Positions 1 through 8,109 of a stretch of DNA of 64,000 bases are shown here, piece by piece. The number at the start of each line of letters is the position of its first letter. The stretch's first letter is position 1. The stretch comes from G965233625 sp965233625. Its GTDB lineage: Bacteria > Planctomycetota > Planctomycetia > Pirellulales > Pirellulaceae. Location: contig OZ247499.1 in the NCBI GenBank assembly GCA_965233625.1, positions 7,254,001 to 7,318,000 of the forward strand, written 5' to 3'. A model generated the notes under the pieces. The model worked only from the letters and a program-made list of their open reading frames with translations. It made no database searches and was not told the DNA's origin. The position numbers and the translations under genes were made by a program.

Positions 1-727
1 GCCTGCCATCGCGGTACTCAAGATTCCGGGCGTCGCCAAGATAAACATCCCGCAATCGGCGCCGGAAACCGGCAGCGATTAGATCCAGTTCAAACGACAG
101 TTCGTTCTCGTCACACACCACCGCGACGGCGCCCTGTTCGATGCCGCTGTCTCGCTCGGCGCGCAACAGCCCTTCGATCAGGTCTTCCTGCAGCACGGAG
201 CCAATCGCTGACTCATCAAAGCCGTGGGCGCCGCCCGTTTCGCGCAGCCCTTTCAGCGATACCAGCGAGATGGCTTCACTAATCAGAAAGCCGCCCGGAC
301 AGGAAGTGTTAAGCTCCAGAATCCGCAGCCGTCCGCCGGGTTCAATGGCGACGTCGTAACGCGAGACGGCCTGCAGATGCTCCAGGCCACGCGTCTTCGC
401 CAGGAACGGGAAGACGCGCTGATGCGATGGGAAATAGCGTTTGAGTAGCTCTGGCGAAGCGGTGACGATCTTCAGCACGTCTTCAATCAGCCGGTGCGTC
501 TTCTCACTAAATCGCCGCAAGCGGCCTTCATCTTCTTCGCTAAGCAGCAGAGCGGACAGCGCCACTTCAATCTGCTTGGTCTGCCCCACGGTAATGCGTT
601 GCTCGCGCATCGCGGAATTCGCGCGGCGCAGTGCACGGCCGAACTGAGCCCGCTGCTGTTTCATCTGGTCCGAAAGCCAGCGGTGCAGTTGCAGAGTGCT
701 TAAGGTTTGAATCCGGTAGACCTGCAT
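1..727 (-). CDS. ATP-grasp-like protein, partial (C-terminus off the left edge)
   Basis: An uninterrupted minus-strand frame runs from an ATG at 727 to the window edge, giving 242 residues. The N-terminal 90 residues are predicted helical and rich in Arg/Gln. They are followed by RYDVAIEPGGRLRILELN and TSCPGG, a pattern typical of the pre-ATP-grasp part of circularly permuted ATP-grasp and glutathionylspermidine-synthase-like enzymes. Near the edge, DARNLEYRDGR matches the usual D-x-R-x-L-x-Y-x-x-G-x signature of the same group. Such enzymes ligate a carboxylate to an amine using ATP; the substrate here is unknown. The start codon abuts the stop of the sulfotransferase without any gap, so the two are almost certainly co-transcribed and probably translationally coupled. 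The catalytic C-terminal part is outside the window, so activity cannot be judged. Confidence 0.8.
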   Translation of the reverse strand, partial: MQVYRIQTLSTLQLHRWLSDQMKQQRAQFGRALRRANSAMREQRITVGQTKQIEVALSALLLSEEDEGRLRRFSEKTHRLIEDVLKIVTASPELLKRYFPSHQRVFPFLAKTRGLEHLQAVSRYDVAIEPGGRLRILELNTSCPGGFLISEAISLVSLKGLRETGGAHGFDESAIGSVLQEDLIEGLLRAERDSGIEQGAVAVVCDENELSFELDLIAAGFRRRLRDVYLGDARNLEYRDGR

Positions 728-1615
728 TTATTCCCCGCTTGCCAGTTGCACATCACCCGCTGCCAGCCGGTTGATATCGCGGTAACGCTTCTCAAGATGC
801 TCTGCAATGCGCGGCGGCAACACGCCCTCCCAGGGGACCTCTGGCGCCGGTTCTATTTTGCTGCGGATACGATGCAGCATCATGCCGGTGTGGTTATCGT
901 CTTCGTGCGTGATCTGCTCGACGTGATCCGGGTTGTATTGATGCGGCGGCAGATCCAGTAGCTTGTGCACCCGGTCCATCGTCTGCTGTGGCTCTGCCGT
1001 AAGCTTACGGTAAGGAACCAGCACGACGCGGTCCGGGCAGGTCTGAATCGCGTTGCGGATCCGCGCGATCGACCGCCCTGTTACGCGGTCGCGGCTGAGC
1101 GTGCGTTTCGCCCGTCCGCCGGCTGTTTCGCTCAGTGTGTATTTTTCGCCGCGCGGATAATTCCATTCGATCCCGCGACTGCGGTACAGCTTTTCAAACG
1201 AAGCCACTACTGCGCGGACATCGCGGATGACGACCAGCATCCGCACCGGGGCGCCGGTGATCTGTTCCAGCGGAATGGCGAAGTCCAGCCAGCCGCGTGA
1301 CTTGTCGAACACGATCTTGCCCTGCTCCAGCGACTCACGATGATACCCCAGCAGCAGGCCGTGCAGAGCGGACTCGACCTGCGGTTTGACCTTCTCCAGC
1401 CCTTGCGAGCGGAAGTCGTTGCAGCGGGTCCATTTCTGCAGCACGCTTGTAAATAGATGCACCAGGCCGGATGTCGGCGTCACAACATGCGCCGGATTCT
1501 GCCCCAGCAGATTCATCAGCAGCGTGCTGCCGGCGCGAGGCATTCCCCCCGCAAAGATCAGGCGCCCTTGGCGTGGGTTATCGCCGGGGCCGGTCGCGTT
1601 AGCGCTCAAATGCAT
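728..1615 (-). CDS. Sulfotransferase family protein
   Basis: A 295-residue cytosolic protein with the PAPS 5'-phosphosulfate-binding loop GMPRAGSTLL at residues 24-33 and a 3'-phosphate-binding region VVIRDVRAVVASFEK around residues 130-145. These are the two hallmarks of sulfotransferases that move sulfate from PAPS to a hydroxyl or amine. C-terminal VPYRKLTAEPQQTMDRVHKLL is the usual Y-x-x-L segment of bacterial members. It starts 4 bases after the kinase gene and its TAA directly touches the next ATG, so it sits in the middle of a three-gene operon. An AGGAG sequence ends only one base before the ATG, which is too close; the in-frame TTG two codons later (1609) may be the real start. The acceptor molecule is unknown. 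Confidence 0.9.
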   Translation of the reverse strand: MHLSANATGPGDNPRQGRLIFAGGMPRAGSTLLMNLLGQNPAHVVTPTSGLVHLFTSVLQKWTRCNDFRSQGLEKVKPQVESALHGLLLGYHRESLEQGKIVFDKSRGWLDFAIPLEQITGAPVRMLVVIRDVRAVVASFEKLYRSRGIEWNYPRGEKYTLSETAGGRAKRTLSRDRVTGRSIARIRNAIQTCPDRVVLVPYRKLTAEPQQTMDRVHKLLDLPPHQYNPDHVEQITHEDDNHTGMMLHRIRSKIEPAPEVPWEGVLPPRIAEHLEKRYRDINRLAAGDVQLASGE

Positions 1616-1619
1616 GCTC

Positions 1620-4600
1620 CTAAGAATCGTCGCCAGGCGGCGGATCGCTACTGGTGGCGGCCGCGGCTTTTGCGGCGGACTGACTTAAACTTGTCATAAA
1701 CTTTTCGTCCAGCACGGGCTTCGCTTCGGTGCCGCGGGGGTACAGCAATAGTTGCCGTTTGATGCGGACGTTGGAGATTTCGAACTCCTTGAGTTGCGAT
1801 GTATCCGCCAGCAGATATTCGCAGACGAACAGCAGCAACTGGCGATCGTCGCGTTCTGTTCGCACTGATGGATCGAATTCATCCAGCGTTTGCAGCAGCA
1901 GCTGCGTCGTTGTTTTCTCGCCCGGCGCCAATGCCGCTGTGGCTACTTTCTCAAACTGCAGGTTCAGTTGCAGATAGCCTTCCAGCGACCGTTTGCGTTT
2001 GGCCGCGGTGAGAAGCACCGGATCGTTCGGATTGCTGGCAGCGTTTAGCTGCTGGTCGATCTTCTGAATCTCATTGCGCCACGACTTCAATTCTTCAATG
2101 GCATTTTCGTAATACAACTGCCGTGCGAAGCGGAACTGCGACTCATTCAATTCAACATTGGAGCTAGTTCCGCCCAGGCCACAGAAGATGCTCATTTTGA
2201 ACCGCATGAAGGCGTATTGCGCGGGGCGCGAAACCTTGAACCCCGGCCCGGTGTACGTGATGGCTTTTGCCAGGTCGTCGCGGGCGCCCGGCAGATCGCC
2301 GGAGCCGTAGAACTTAACATCGGCAAGACGCCCCAACTGGTTGGGGAGCATCTTGATCCAAGCGGCGGCGTCGCCCGGTTTCAGGTGGCCGTCTTCGGCA
2401 AATTCCCCGTGTTTATTCAGATAGTTCTTCAGCAGCCCTTCGATCATCTCGACCGCCGTGGCGGACTCACCACTAAAGTGCTTCGCCAGGGCGCCGATCT
2501 GCACATCGCGGAAGTACGATTCCTGCGCGAACGTATCGCCGGGCGTCTTCAAGCCATCCAGCAGGCCACTTGCTTCCAGCCGTTGCTGCGCGGCGAGCAA
2601 CGCCAGTTCGGCGGCTCCTTTGTAATCAGCCTTCTTCTCGAACAGATATCGCGCCTTCACTTCCGTCAGGTAGGTGTGCAGCCGGTCATCTGCTTGAAGG
2701 TTCTTCTTCGCGATCAGTCCGGCATTTTCAATCGCCGTGCTGCGGTCGCCGCCACTGAGCCCGGTGGACTTCGCCACAATTTCCGCCCGCGCGATAGCCG
2801 CCCATGCGAGAAAGCGGCTGGCGCCGGCGCCTGTCTGTGTGTCGGACTCAATCTCAATCGCCCGCGAGAAATGCGAGGCAGCCTCGGCCGGCGGCTTCGG
2901 ATAAGAAAGGTACATCGCCCCGTGGTCTGCGTGACAGACCGCAGCGAGAAGTTGACTGATCGATTCACTTCCCGTCAGCGAATAGCCTGCCAGTGCATGC
3001 TGGAAAGCCACATCGGCCTCTTTCTGGCGGCGGGAATCCTTGGCCAGCACCACGGCCAGCAGGTGCCAGTCCTGCGGCTCCAGCGCATCCGGCTTCTTCA
3101 GCACGGTTGCCAGCGGCCGGCTGGAAAGCAGTTGCGTAATAAGCGGTTGCCAGACCGAATCGCCGCTGGAGGGACTCAGGTCATGCGAGAGCCGCTCTGC
3201 CGATGCGACAAGTGTTTGTAGTCTTTGGAAGTCTTTATCTTTAATCTTCCGTACATGGCTGCGGAGTAATGCATGCAGCTTCTGCCTGTCCGCCGCCGTT
3301 TCGCTGGCGGCCACCTGTTTGATCTTAAGAAACTCTTCAGTCGTCAATTCTTGCAGCAGAAGGCGCCTCGCTTGCGGAAAATACCACAACTGCTCTTCCG
3401 GCCACCACGCGCCGTTGTGACCAGGTTCTGTCAGTAGCAGTCCCGTGGCGAAGGCGGCATGTTCCGGGTCGTTGATAACCTTCTGCGCCGTCACCGGCGC
3501 GGGCGGATTTACCAGGCTGTAAAGCACCGGCCCCAGTGCAACAAAGCCCCCTGCGACCAGCAGCAGGATGCCAACACTGGCCAGAATCTGTAGCAATCGC
3601 TTCTGCCCCGGCGTCGTTTTGCCGCCCATGTCTGGCTGCGTTTTGACAGATTCAACCGGGGTGACGGGCTCGGTATGCTCGACTTCAACGGGCGTTACGT
3701 CGCCCGCGTCCTGCTCCTCCTGATCCGGGCTTGATGTCTTGTAATGTCGCTCTGTCTGGCTGCCGCTTGAGTCATCGTCTGCCCGTAGTTGCAACTGCGA
3801 GACCGCATCGGTCAGGTCGTGACCCTGGGTAAAATCAATCAGCGCCTGAGCAACTTCCGCCGGTGCGTCGTACCGCTGGTCACGGTCTTTCGCCAGCATT
3901 TTCTGAAGGATCTCCCACAACTCCGGCGGACAGTCCGAGCCAGGCGGCAGCGCCGGCAGTGTCTGGCTGCGGTGCGCTTCGCGCTGCGTGTAGCGGGAGC
4001 CTTCGTAGGGCGCCCTTCCGGCCAGCATGTGATACAACGTCCCGCCCAGCGCGTAGATGTCTGCGCGGATATCTACGTTAGTGGTTTCCCACTGTTCTGG
4101 CGGCATGTAGTACGCGGTGCCCATCGCCCGCTGCCGCACGGAGGTGATGCGGTTTTCATCCGCGTCATCCACCAGCAACGCCAGGCCGAGGTCCAGCACT
4201 TTCACCAGCGGAGGGAGCGAATCCCGTGTGGCGAGCATCAGGTTGGAAGGTTTGATGTCGCGATGCACCAGCCCGCGTTCGCTGATGTATTGCAGCCCGA
4301 CGGCGGCTTGCCTGATGACTTCGCAAGCGTCTGCGGTCTGCCAGATGCGGCTGCGTCCCACCAGGTTTTCGATGCCGATCCCTTCGATGTATTCCATCAC
4401 CAGATAATGCACCGGCTCTTCCCGGGCCGAAGCATCGTAGGCGCGGACAATATTCGGGTGGTCAAGCTTGGCGATCAGCTTGATTTCTTTATAGAACCGC
4501 TCGACCAGCTCTTCGTGACCGGGCTGCAGGAACCGCTCGTTGATGACTTTGATCACGCACTGACGTTCCATCGTGCGGTGATGGCCCTGGAACACCGTGC

Positions 4601-5321
4601 CCATGCCGCCCTGGCCAATCTGCACATCCAGCGAGTAATCGCCAATCACACTGCCCGCCGTGGGCCGGATCAGCGTTTCATCATCGGCCGGCGCCGTGAT
4701 CTTTTCGGCTGTGGCCGGGATGTGCAGGCCTTTGTCGCCTTTAAGTGGCTGTGCTTCACGACCGGCGTAAAGCAATTCAACGATGGGCTTCTCGCCAATG
4801 CCGCGCAGTTCACGCAGCCCGTGTTCGTAAAAGCCGACACCCGCGTCCGAAAGTCCAGCGTCGTCCAGAATCACATACACCGCACGCGAGACGAGCACCT
4901 GCCCGGCGCGGCCGTAGTCCACTAGCCGCGCGGCGTAGTCCACGCTACGGCCGATGTAATCCTTGGGGTTGTTCGGATCGGTGGAAGCATCGCCCCAGTG
5001 GATGGCGATCTTCACGCCGACGGGTTCGCCGCTGGGCGTAACAATCGGGTCGTTGATGTGGCTTTTCTGGACGGAAATAGCCCAGTGCGCCGCCCGTGTC
5101 GGATTGTTGAAGACCAGAAAGCAGCCATCGCCCTGTGTGTTAACGAGCGTGCCGTGGGAAGCGGCGAGTGCGGCTTCAATCCGTTCACGATGTGGGCGTA
5201 GAATATCGGAAACGAACGCCGAGTTCTTCTCACCAGAGCCGAATCCGGGCATCTCCTGCTTGAGCCTGGTCGAAGCAACGATGTCGGTAAAGACAAACGC
5301 CTTCAACTGCTCCGAAGACAT
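1620..5321 (-). CDS. Class III cyclase-homology / Ser-Thr protein kinase receptor
   Basis: A 1233-residue protein. Residues 5-160 form a class III nucleotide cyclase homology domain with the metal aspartates D13 (FTDIVAST) and D65 (QGDG). The usual substrate lysine is replaced (LVNTQGDG) and the V-N-x-A-x-R motif reads V-D-Y-A-A-R at 127-132, so it may be a non-catalytic sensor. Residues 228-495 are a Hanks-type kinase: glycine loop GQGGMG (236-241), lysine K258, HRD at 353-355, DLG in place of DFG at 377-379, and PPE in place of APE at 407-409. A proline/acidic linker leads to one membrane helix (about 576-598), and about 630 alpha-helical TPR-like residues follow outside. The start at 5321 has GGAG five bases upstream; an in-frame ATG at 5345 has none. 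It heads the operon with the sulfotransferase and ATP-grasp-like genes. Confidence 0.9.
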   Translation of the reverse strand: MSSEQLKAFVFTDIVASTRLKQEMPGFGSGEKNSAFVSDILRPHRERIEAALAASHGTLVNTQGDGCFLVFNNPTRAAHWAISVQKSHINDPIVTPSGEPVGVKIAIHWGDASTDPNNPKDYIGRSVDYAARLVDYGRAGQVLVSRAVYVILDDAGLSDAGVGFYEHGLRELRGIGEKPIVELLYAGREAQPLKGDKGLHIPATAEKITAPADDETLIRPTAGSVIGDYSLDVQIGQGGMGTVFQGHHRTMERQCVIKVINERFLQPGHEELVERFYKEIKLIAKLDHPNIVRAYDASAREEPVHYLVMEYIEGIGIENLVGRSRIWQTADACEVIRQAAVGLQYISERGLVHRDIKPSNLMLATRDSLPPLVKVLDLGLALLVDDADENRITSVRQRAMGTAYYMPPEQWETTNVDIRADIYALGGTLYHMLAGRAPYEGSRYTQREAHRSQTLPALPPGSDCPPELWEILQKMLAKDRDQRYDAPAEVAQALIDFTQGHDLTDAVSQLQLRADDDSSGSQTERHYKTSSPDQEEQDAGDVTPVEVEHTEPVTPVESVKTQPDMGGKTTPGQKRLLQILASVGILLLVAGGFVALGPVLYSLVNPPAPVTAQKVINDPEHAAFATGLLLTEPGHNGAWWPEEQLWYFPQARRLLLQELTTEEFLKIKQVAASETAADRQKLHALLRSHVRKIKDKDFQRLQTLVASAERLSHDLSPSSGDSVWQPLITQLLSSRPLATVLKKPDALEPQDWHLLAVVLAKDSRRQKEADVAFQHALAGYSLTGSESISQLLAAVCHADHGAMYLSYPKPPAEAASHFSRAIEIESDTQTGAGASRFLAWAAIARAEIVAKSTGLSGGDRSTAIENAGLIAKKNLQADDRLHTYLTEVKARYLFEKKADYKGAAELALLAAQQRLEASGLLDGLKTPGDTFAQESYFRDVQIGALAKHFSGESATAVEMIEGLLKNYLNKHGEFAEDGHLKPGDAAAWIKMLPNQLGRLADVKFYGSGDLPGARDDLAKAITYTGPGFKVSRPAQYAFMRFKMSIFCGLGGTSSNVELNESQFRFARQLYYENAIEELKSWRNEIQKIDQQLNAASNPNDPVLLTAAKRKRSLEGYLQLNLQFEKVATAALAPGEKTTTQLLLQTLDEFDPSVRTERDDRQLLLFVCEYLLADTSQLKEFEISNVRIKRQLLLYPRGTEAKPVLDEKFMTSLSQSAAKAAAATSSDPPPGDDS

Positions 5322-5534
5322 AGCTGCTCCACGACCGCTGATCATTCAGCCGTCAGACTCGCACGGTACCGGGTAAACACACAACAAGGGCGCCGAAAAA
5401 CAGGCTCGACCTCCATTCAAAAATTTACCACACGCCGCACCGCAGAGCCACTAGCAGCCGCCGTGCACATCTGACGGTTCAATGGTAAAAATACACTATT
5501 GAAGGCGCCCATCTGAACGCTTACGAAAGCAAAC

Positions 5535-5810
5535 ATGCCGCACATCGCCACACCTGCCCACAATTTGCCCGAACAAACTCAACCTGACGGCTGTCCAGAT
5601 CCTTCAGCAATCACACAATGCGCCGGTGCAACGACCGTTGTCGCCCCAGCGGGGGTTGTGGCGGCAGACGGCGATGACCTGGCCGATTCGGAATTCGATG
5701 ACGACTTTGACGATGAATTTGACGACGATTTTGCCGAAGAAGAAGAACTGGAAGAAGCCGACGACGATGAATACATCATGCCCGACGCCACCCCTAGCGA
5801 AGAAGAATAA
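5535..5810 (+). CDS. Small highly acidic protein, function unknown
   Basis: A 91-residue frame. The first half is rich in Ala, Pro and Thr; the second half is almost entirely Asp and Glu with regularly placed Phe (repeats of the type DDDFDDEFDDDF), so the protein is strongly acidic and probably disordered. No signal peptide or known domain is visible. There is no clear Shine-Dalgarno sequence, but AT-rich DNA precedes it and the downstream prolyl-tRNA synthetase gene lies 83 bases further on the same strand. Short acidic-tail proteins of this kind are common conserved hypotheticals in planctomycetes. It could bind basic proteins or metal ions, but nothing in the sequence proves it. A spurious low-complexity frame is the main alternative. 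Confidence 0.6.
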   Translation: MPHIATPAHNLPEQTQPDGCPDPSAITQCAGATTVVAPAGVVAADGDDLADSEFDDDFDDEFDDDFAEEEELEEADDDEYIMPDATPSEEE

Positions 5811-5893
5811 ACCACTTCGCACCACCGGCCTCAAATAATAAGCCTCTAAATCCCAGCGACTAACAACTAACCTCTAACCTCTAGCAACGATCT

Positions 5894-7414
5894 ATGGCCA
5901 AGACGGCAATCACGCCCACCCGGCAGGAAGACTATCCCAACTGGTACCAGCAGGTGATCCGTGCAGCGGAAATGGCGGAAACCTCGCCCGTCCGCGGCTG
6001 CATGGTGATCCGCCCGTGGGGCTATGCCATCTGGGAGAACATGCAGCGTGCTCTGGACGAAATGTTCAAAGAAACGGGGCACGAAAACGCTTACTTCCCG
6101 CTATTCATTCCCAAGAGCTTTCTGGAAAAAGAAGCCGAACACGTCGATGGCTTTGCTAAAGAGTGCGCCGTTGTTACGCACAGCAAGCTGGAAGCCGATG
6201 GCGAGGGCGGTCTGGCACCGGCAGGCAAACTGGAAGAAGAACTGATCGTCCGCCCCACCAGCGAAACCATTATCGGCGCCATGTACGCCAAGTGGGTGCA
6301 GTCGCATCGCGACCTGCCGATCAAAATCAATCAGTGGGCCAACGTCGTCCGCTGGGAGCGTCGCACGCGGCTATTCCTGCGCACCGCCGAATTTCTCTGG
6401 CAGGAAGGTCACACCGCGCACGCCACCGAAGAAGAGGCCCTGGAAGAAACCAGGCAGATGCTGGATGTTTACGCGGACTTCGCCGAAAATCACATGGCAA
6501 TGCCCGTGATCAAAGGCGAGAAGACCGCTGAAGAACGCTTCCCTGGCGCCGTACAGACGCTGAGCATTGAAGCCATGATGCAGGACCGCAAAGCGCTGCA
6601 GGCCGGCACTTCGCACTTCCTGGGGCAGAACTTCAGCCGCGCGCAGCAGATCAAATTCCAGGACCACAACGGTGACGAAGCGTTTGCGTGGACGACTTCC
6701 TGGGGTGTATCGACGCGTCTGATCGGCGCTTTGATTATGACGCACAGCGACGACGACGGCCTGGTGCTGCCGCCGCGCCTGGCGCCGCAGCAGATTGTCA
6801 TGCTGCCCATCTACCGCAACGATGAAGAACGGGCGACCGTGCTGGAATATTGCGACCAGGTCCGTAAAGAACTCCGCGCACAGCGTCTTGGCGACGATAA
6901 ACTCCGCGTCCTGATCGATGACCGTGATATCCGTGGCGGTGAGAAGAACTGGCAGCACATCAAACGCGGCGTGCCGATCCGCGTGGAAGTCGGCCCCCGC
7001 GACGTCGCCGCCGGCGGCGTGTTCCTCGCACGACGCGACCGCGGACATTCTAAGGCGGATAAGCAATCGATGCCCCGCGAAGAATTCATCGCTGGCGCCG
7101 TGGCCATGCTGGAGGAAATCCAAGCCGGCATGTACCAGCGGGCATTGGAGCACCGCGAAGCCAACAGTTGCCAGATCGACAACCTGGACGACTTCCGCAA
7201 ATACTTCACGCCCAAGAACGCCAAGCAGCCCGAAATCCACGCTGGCTTCGCCCATTGCCACTTCACCGAAGGCGATAAAGACATGGAGCAGGAACTCAAG
7301 AACCTGCAAGTCACCATCCGCTGCGTCCCGCTAGAACAGGACGAAGCCCCCGGAAAATGCATCTTCACCGGCAAAGAAAGCACCCGGAGAGCGGTGTTTG
7401 CCAAGGCGTATTAG
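5894..7414 (+). CDS. proS: Prolyl-tRNA synthetase, archaeal/eukaryotic-like type
   Basis: A 506-residue class II aminoacyl-tRNA synthetase that charges tRNA-Pro with proline. The N-terminus (YPNWYQQVIRAAEMAE), the RPTSETIIG segment, motif 2 (RWERRTRLFLRTAEFLWQEG) and motif 3 (STRLIGALIMTHSDDDG) are clear, followed by the anticodon-binding domain and the extra C-terminal domain ending in a tyrosine (VFAKAY). The bacterial-type editing insertion between motifs 2 and 3 is missing and the length fits the short archaeal/eukaryotic-like form, which several bacterial phyla including planctomycetes carry. No good Shine-Dalgarno sequence precedes the ATG; the region just upstream contains a small direct repeat (AACCTCTAACCTCTAG). 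Confidence 0.97.
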   Translation: MAKTAITPTRQEDYPNWYQQVIRAAEMAETSPVRGCMVIRPWGYAIWENMQRALDEMFKETGHENAYFPLFIPKSFLEKEAEHVDGFAKECAVVTHSKLEADGEGGLAPAGKLEEELIVRPTSETIIGAMYAKWVQSHRDLPIKINQWANVVRWERRTRLFLRTAEFLWQEGHTAHATEEEALEETRQMLDVYADFAENHMAMPVIKGEKTAEERFPGAVQTLSIEAMMQDRKALQAGTSHFLGQNFSRAQQIKFQDHNGDEAFAWTTSWGVSTRLIGALIMTHSDDDGLVLPPRLAPQQIVMLPIYRNDEERATVLEYCDQVRKELRAQRLGDDKLRVLIDDRDIRGGEKNWQHIKRGVPIRVEVGPRDVAAGGVFLARRDRGHSKADKQSMPREEFIAGAVAMLEEIQAGMYQRALEHREANSCQIDNLDDFRKYFTPKNAKQPEIHAGFAHCHFTEGDKDMEQELKNLQVTIRCVPLEQDEAPGKCIFTGKESTRRAVFAKAY

Positions 7415-7504
7415 GAGCGACTATAAACCGTTGAGGTTCGACCAGTGCTATCTGGATCTGGCATGCTGTCGACACATGTCAGGTGCAATCTACGTTGAAC
7501 CCGC

Positions 7505-7525
7505 AGGTCAGACGCCTAGCTGACA
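7505..7525 (-). repeat. REP-like short repeat, inverted copy
   Basis: Read on the minus strand, this 21-base unit matches the unit at 7551-7571 at 18 of 21 positions. It lies between convergent genes (proS and the ferritin-like protein), as palindromic REP elements often do. The two copies face each other 25 bases apart and could together form a large cruciform or RNA hairpin. Confidence 0.5.
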
Positions 7526-7550
7526 TCGTTTGAGGTTGTTCTCGCTGCAT

Positions 7551-7573
7551 TGTCAGGCAGGCGCCTGACCTAC
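7551..7573 (+). repeat. REP-like palindromic repeat
   Basis: Contains a perfect 7-bp hairpin: GTCAGGC (7552-7558), loop AGGC, GCCTGAC (7563-7569), followed by CTAC. There is no T-run, so it is not a standard intrinsic terminator, although it could stop or stabilise transcripts from both sides. The inverted partner is at 7505-7525. Confidence 0.5.
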
Positions 7574-7584
7574 GGCGTGCTTGG

Positions 7585-8028
7585 CTACGCATCACCCGCC
7601 GGCGTTTTATCAGCCACAATCTCTTCCAACGCGTCCAGATGTGCCTTGGCTTCGCCTAACGCTTCATCCGCCAGGGCGCGGGCCATGGGGGCGAGGCGGA
7701 GGTCGTTGGCGGCTTCTTCGATGCTGTGAATGTCGCGTTTTTGCAGTGCGACCATCTCTTTGGTGAGATACTCGTAGCTAAGGTCGTGCAGACCGGTGAA
7801 GTAGATCGGGAAGTCGCCGTTGATGACGGCGCCGTCTTCTTCTTCGATAAGTTTTGCCAGCCGGTCCACCATAGCCTGATGCGCTTTGGCGATGGCGTTG
7901 AGCGTTGCGACGGCTTTCTCATCGCCGCGTAGTTCGTACGGGCGGGCGTACGAGAGATAGACCGGCAGCGATTTGCCATGCAGCATGACAAGACGGTTGA
8001 GCGTGGCGATGGTCTCTGGCGAACTCAT
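7585..8028 (-). CDS. Hypothetical helical protein, ferritin-like bundle
   Basis: A 147-residue protein without signal peptide or membrane segment. It is predicted almost wholly helical, with four segments compatible with a ferritin-like bundle: residues 5-30, 37-65 (NAIAKAHQAMVDRLAKLIEE), 80-100 (FTGLHDLSYEYLTKEMVALQ) and 105-140. Glu and His residues occur in the helices, but a clean ExxH metal site is not obvious. I do not recognise a named family. It lies 81 bases after nuoN on the same strand, so it may be the last gene of the complex I transcript; a link to respiration or oxidative stress is only a guess. Confidence 0.75.
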   Translation of the reverse strand: MSSPETIATLNRLVMLHGKSLPVYLSYARPYELRGDEKAVATLNAIAKAHQAMVDRLAKLIEEEDGAVINGDFPIYFTGLHDLSYEYLTKEMVALQKRDIHSIEEAANDLRLAPMARALADEALGEAKAHLDALEEIVADKTPAGDA

Positions 8029-8109
8029 AGTGACGACCGGGTGGATGGGGCTTCTAGCCGCGGGCAGCGGATTTGCCTGGTTGATGTTGGAGCAACAGGA
8101 AGTCAGTAA

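Noticed and set aside
2217..3221. A 334-codon plus-strand open frame
   Set aside because: It lies antisense inside the kinase gene, is Arg- and Gln-rich and lacks any domain; a shadow of GC-rich codon use.
3789..4925. A 378-codon plus-strand open frame
   Set aside because: Antisense to the kinase and cyclase domains, whose motifs on the other strand are unmistakable.
6371..7309. A 312-codon minus-strand open frame
   Set aside because: Fully antisense to the conserved core of proS; no family pattern.
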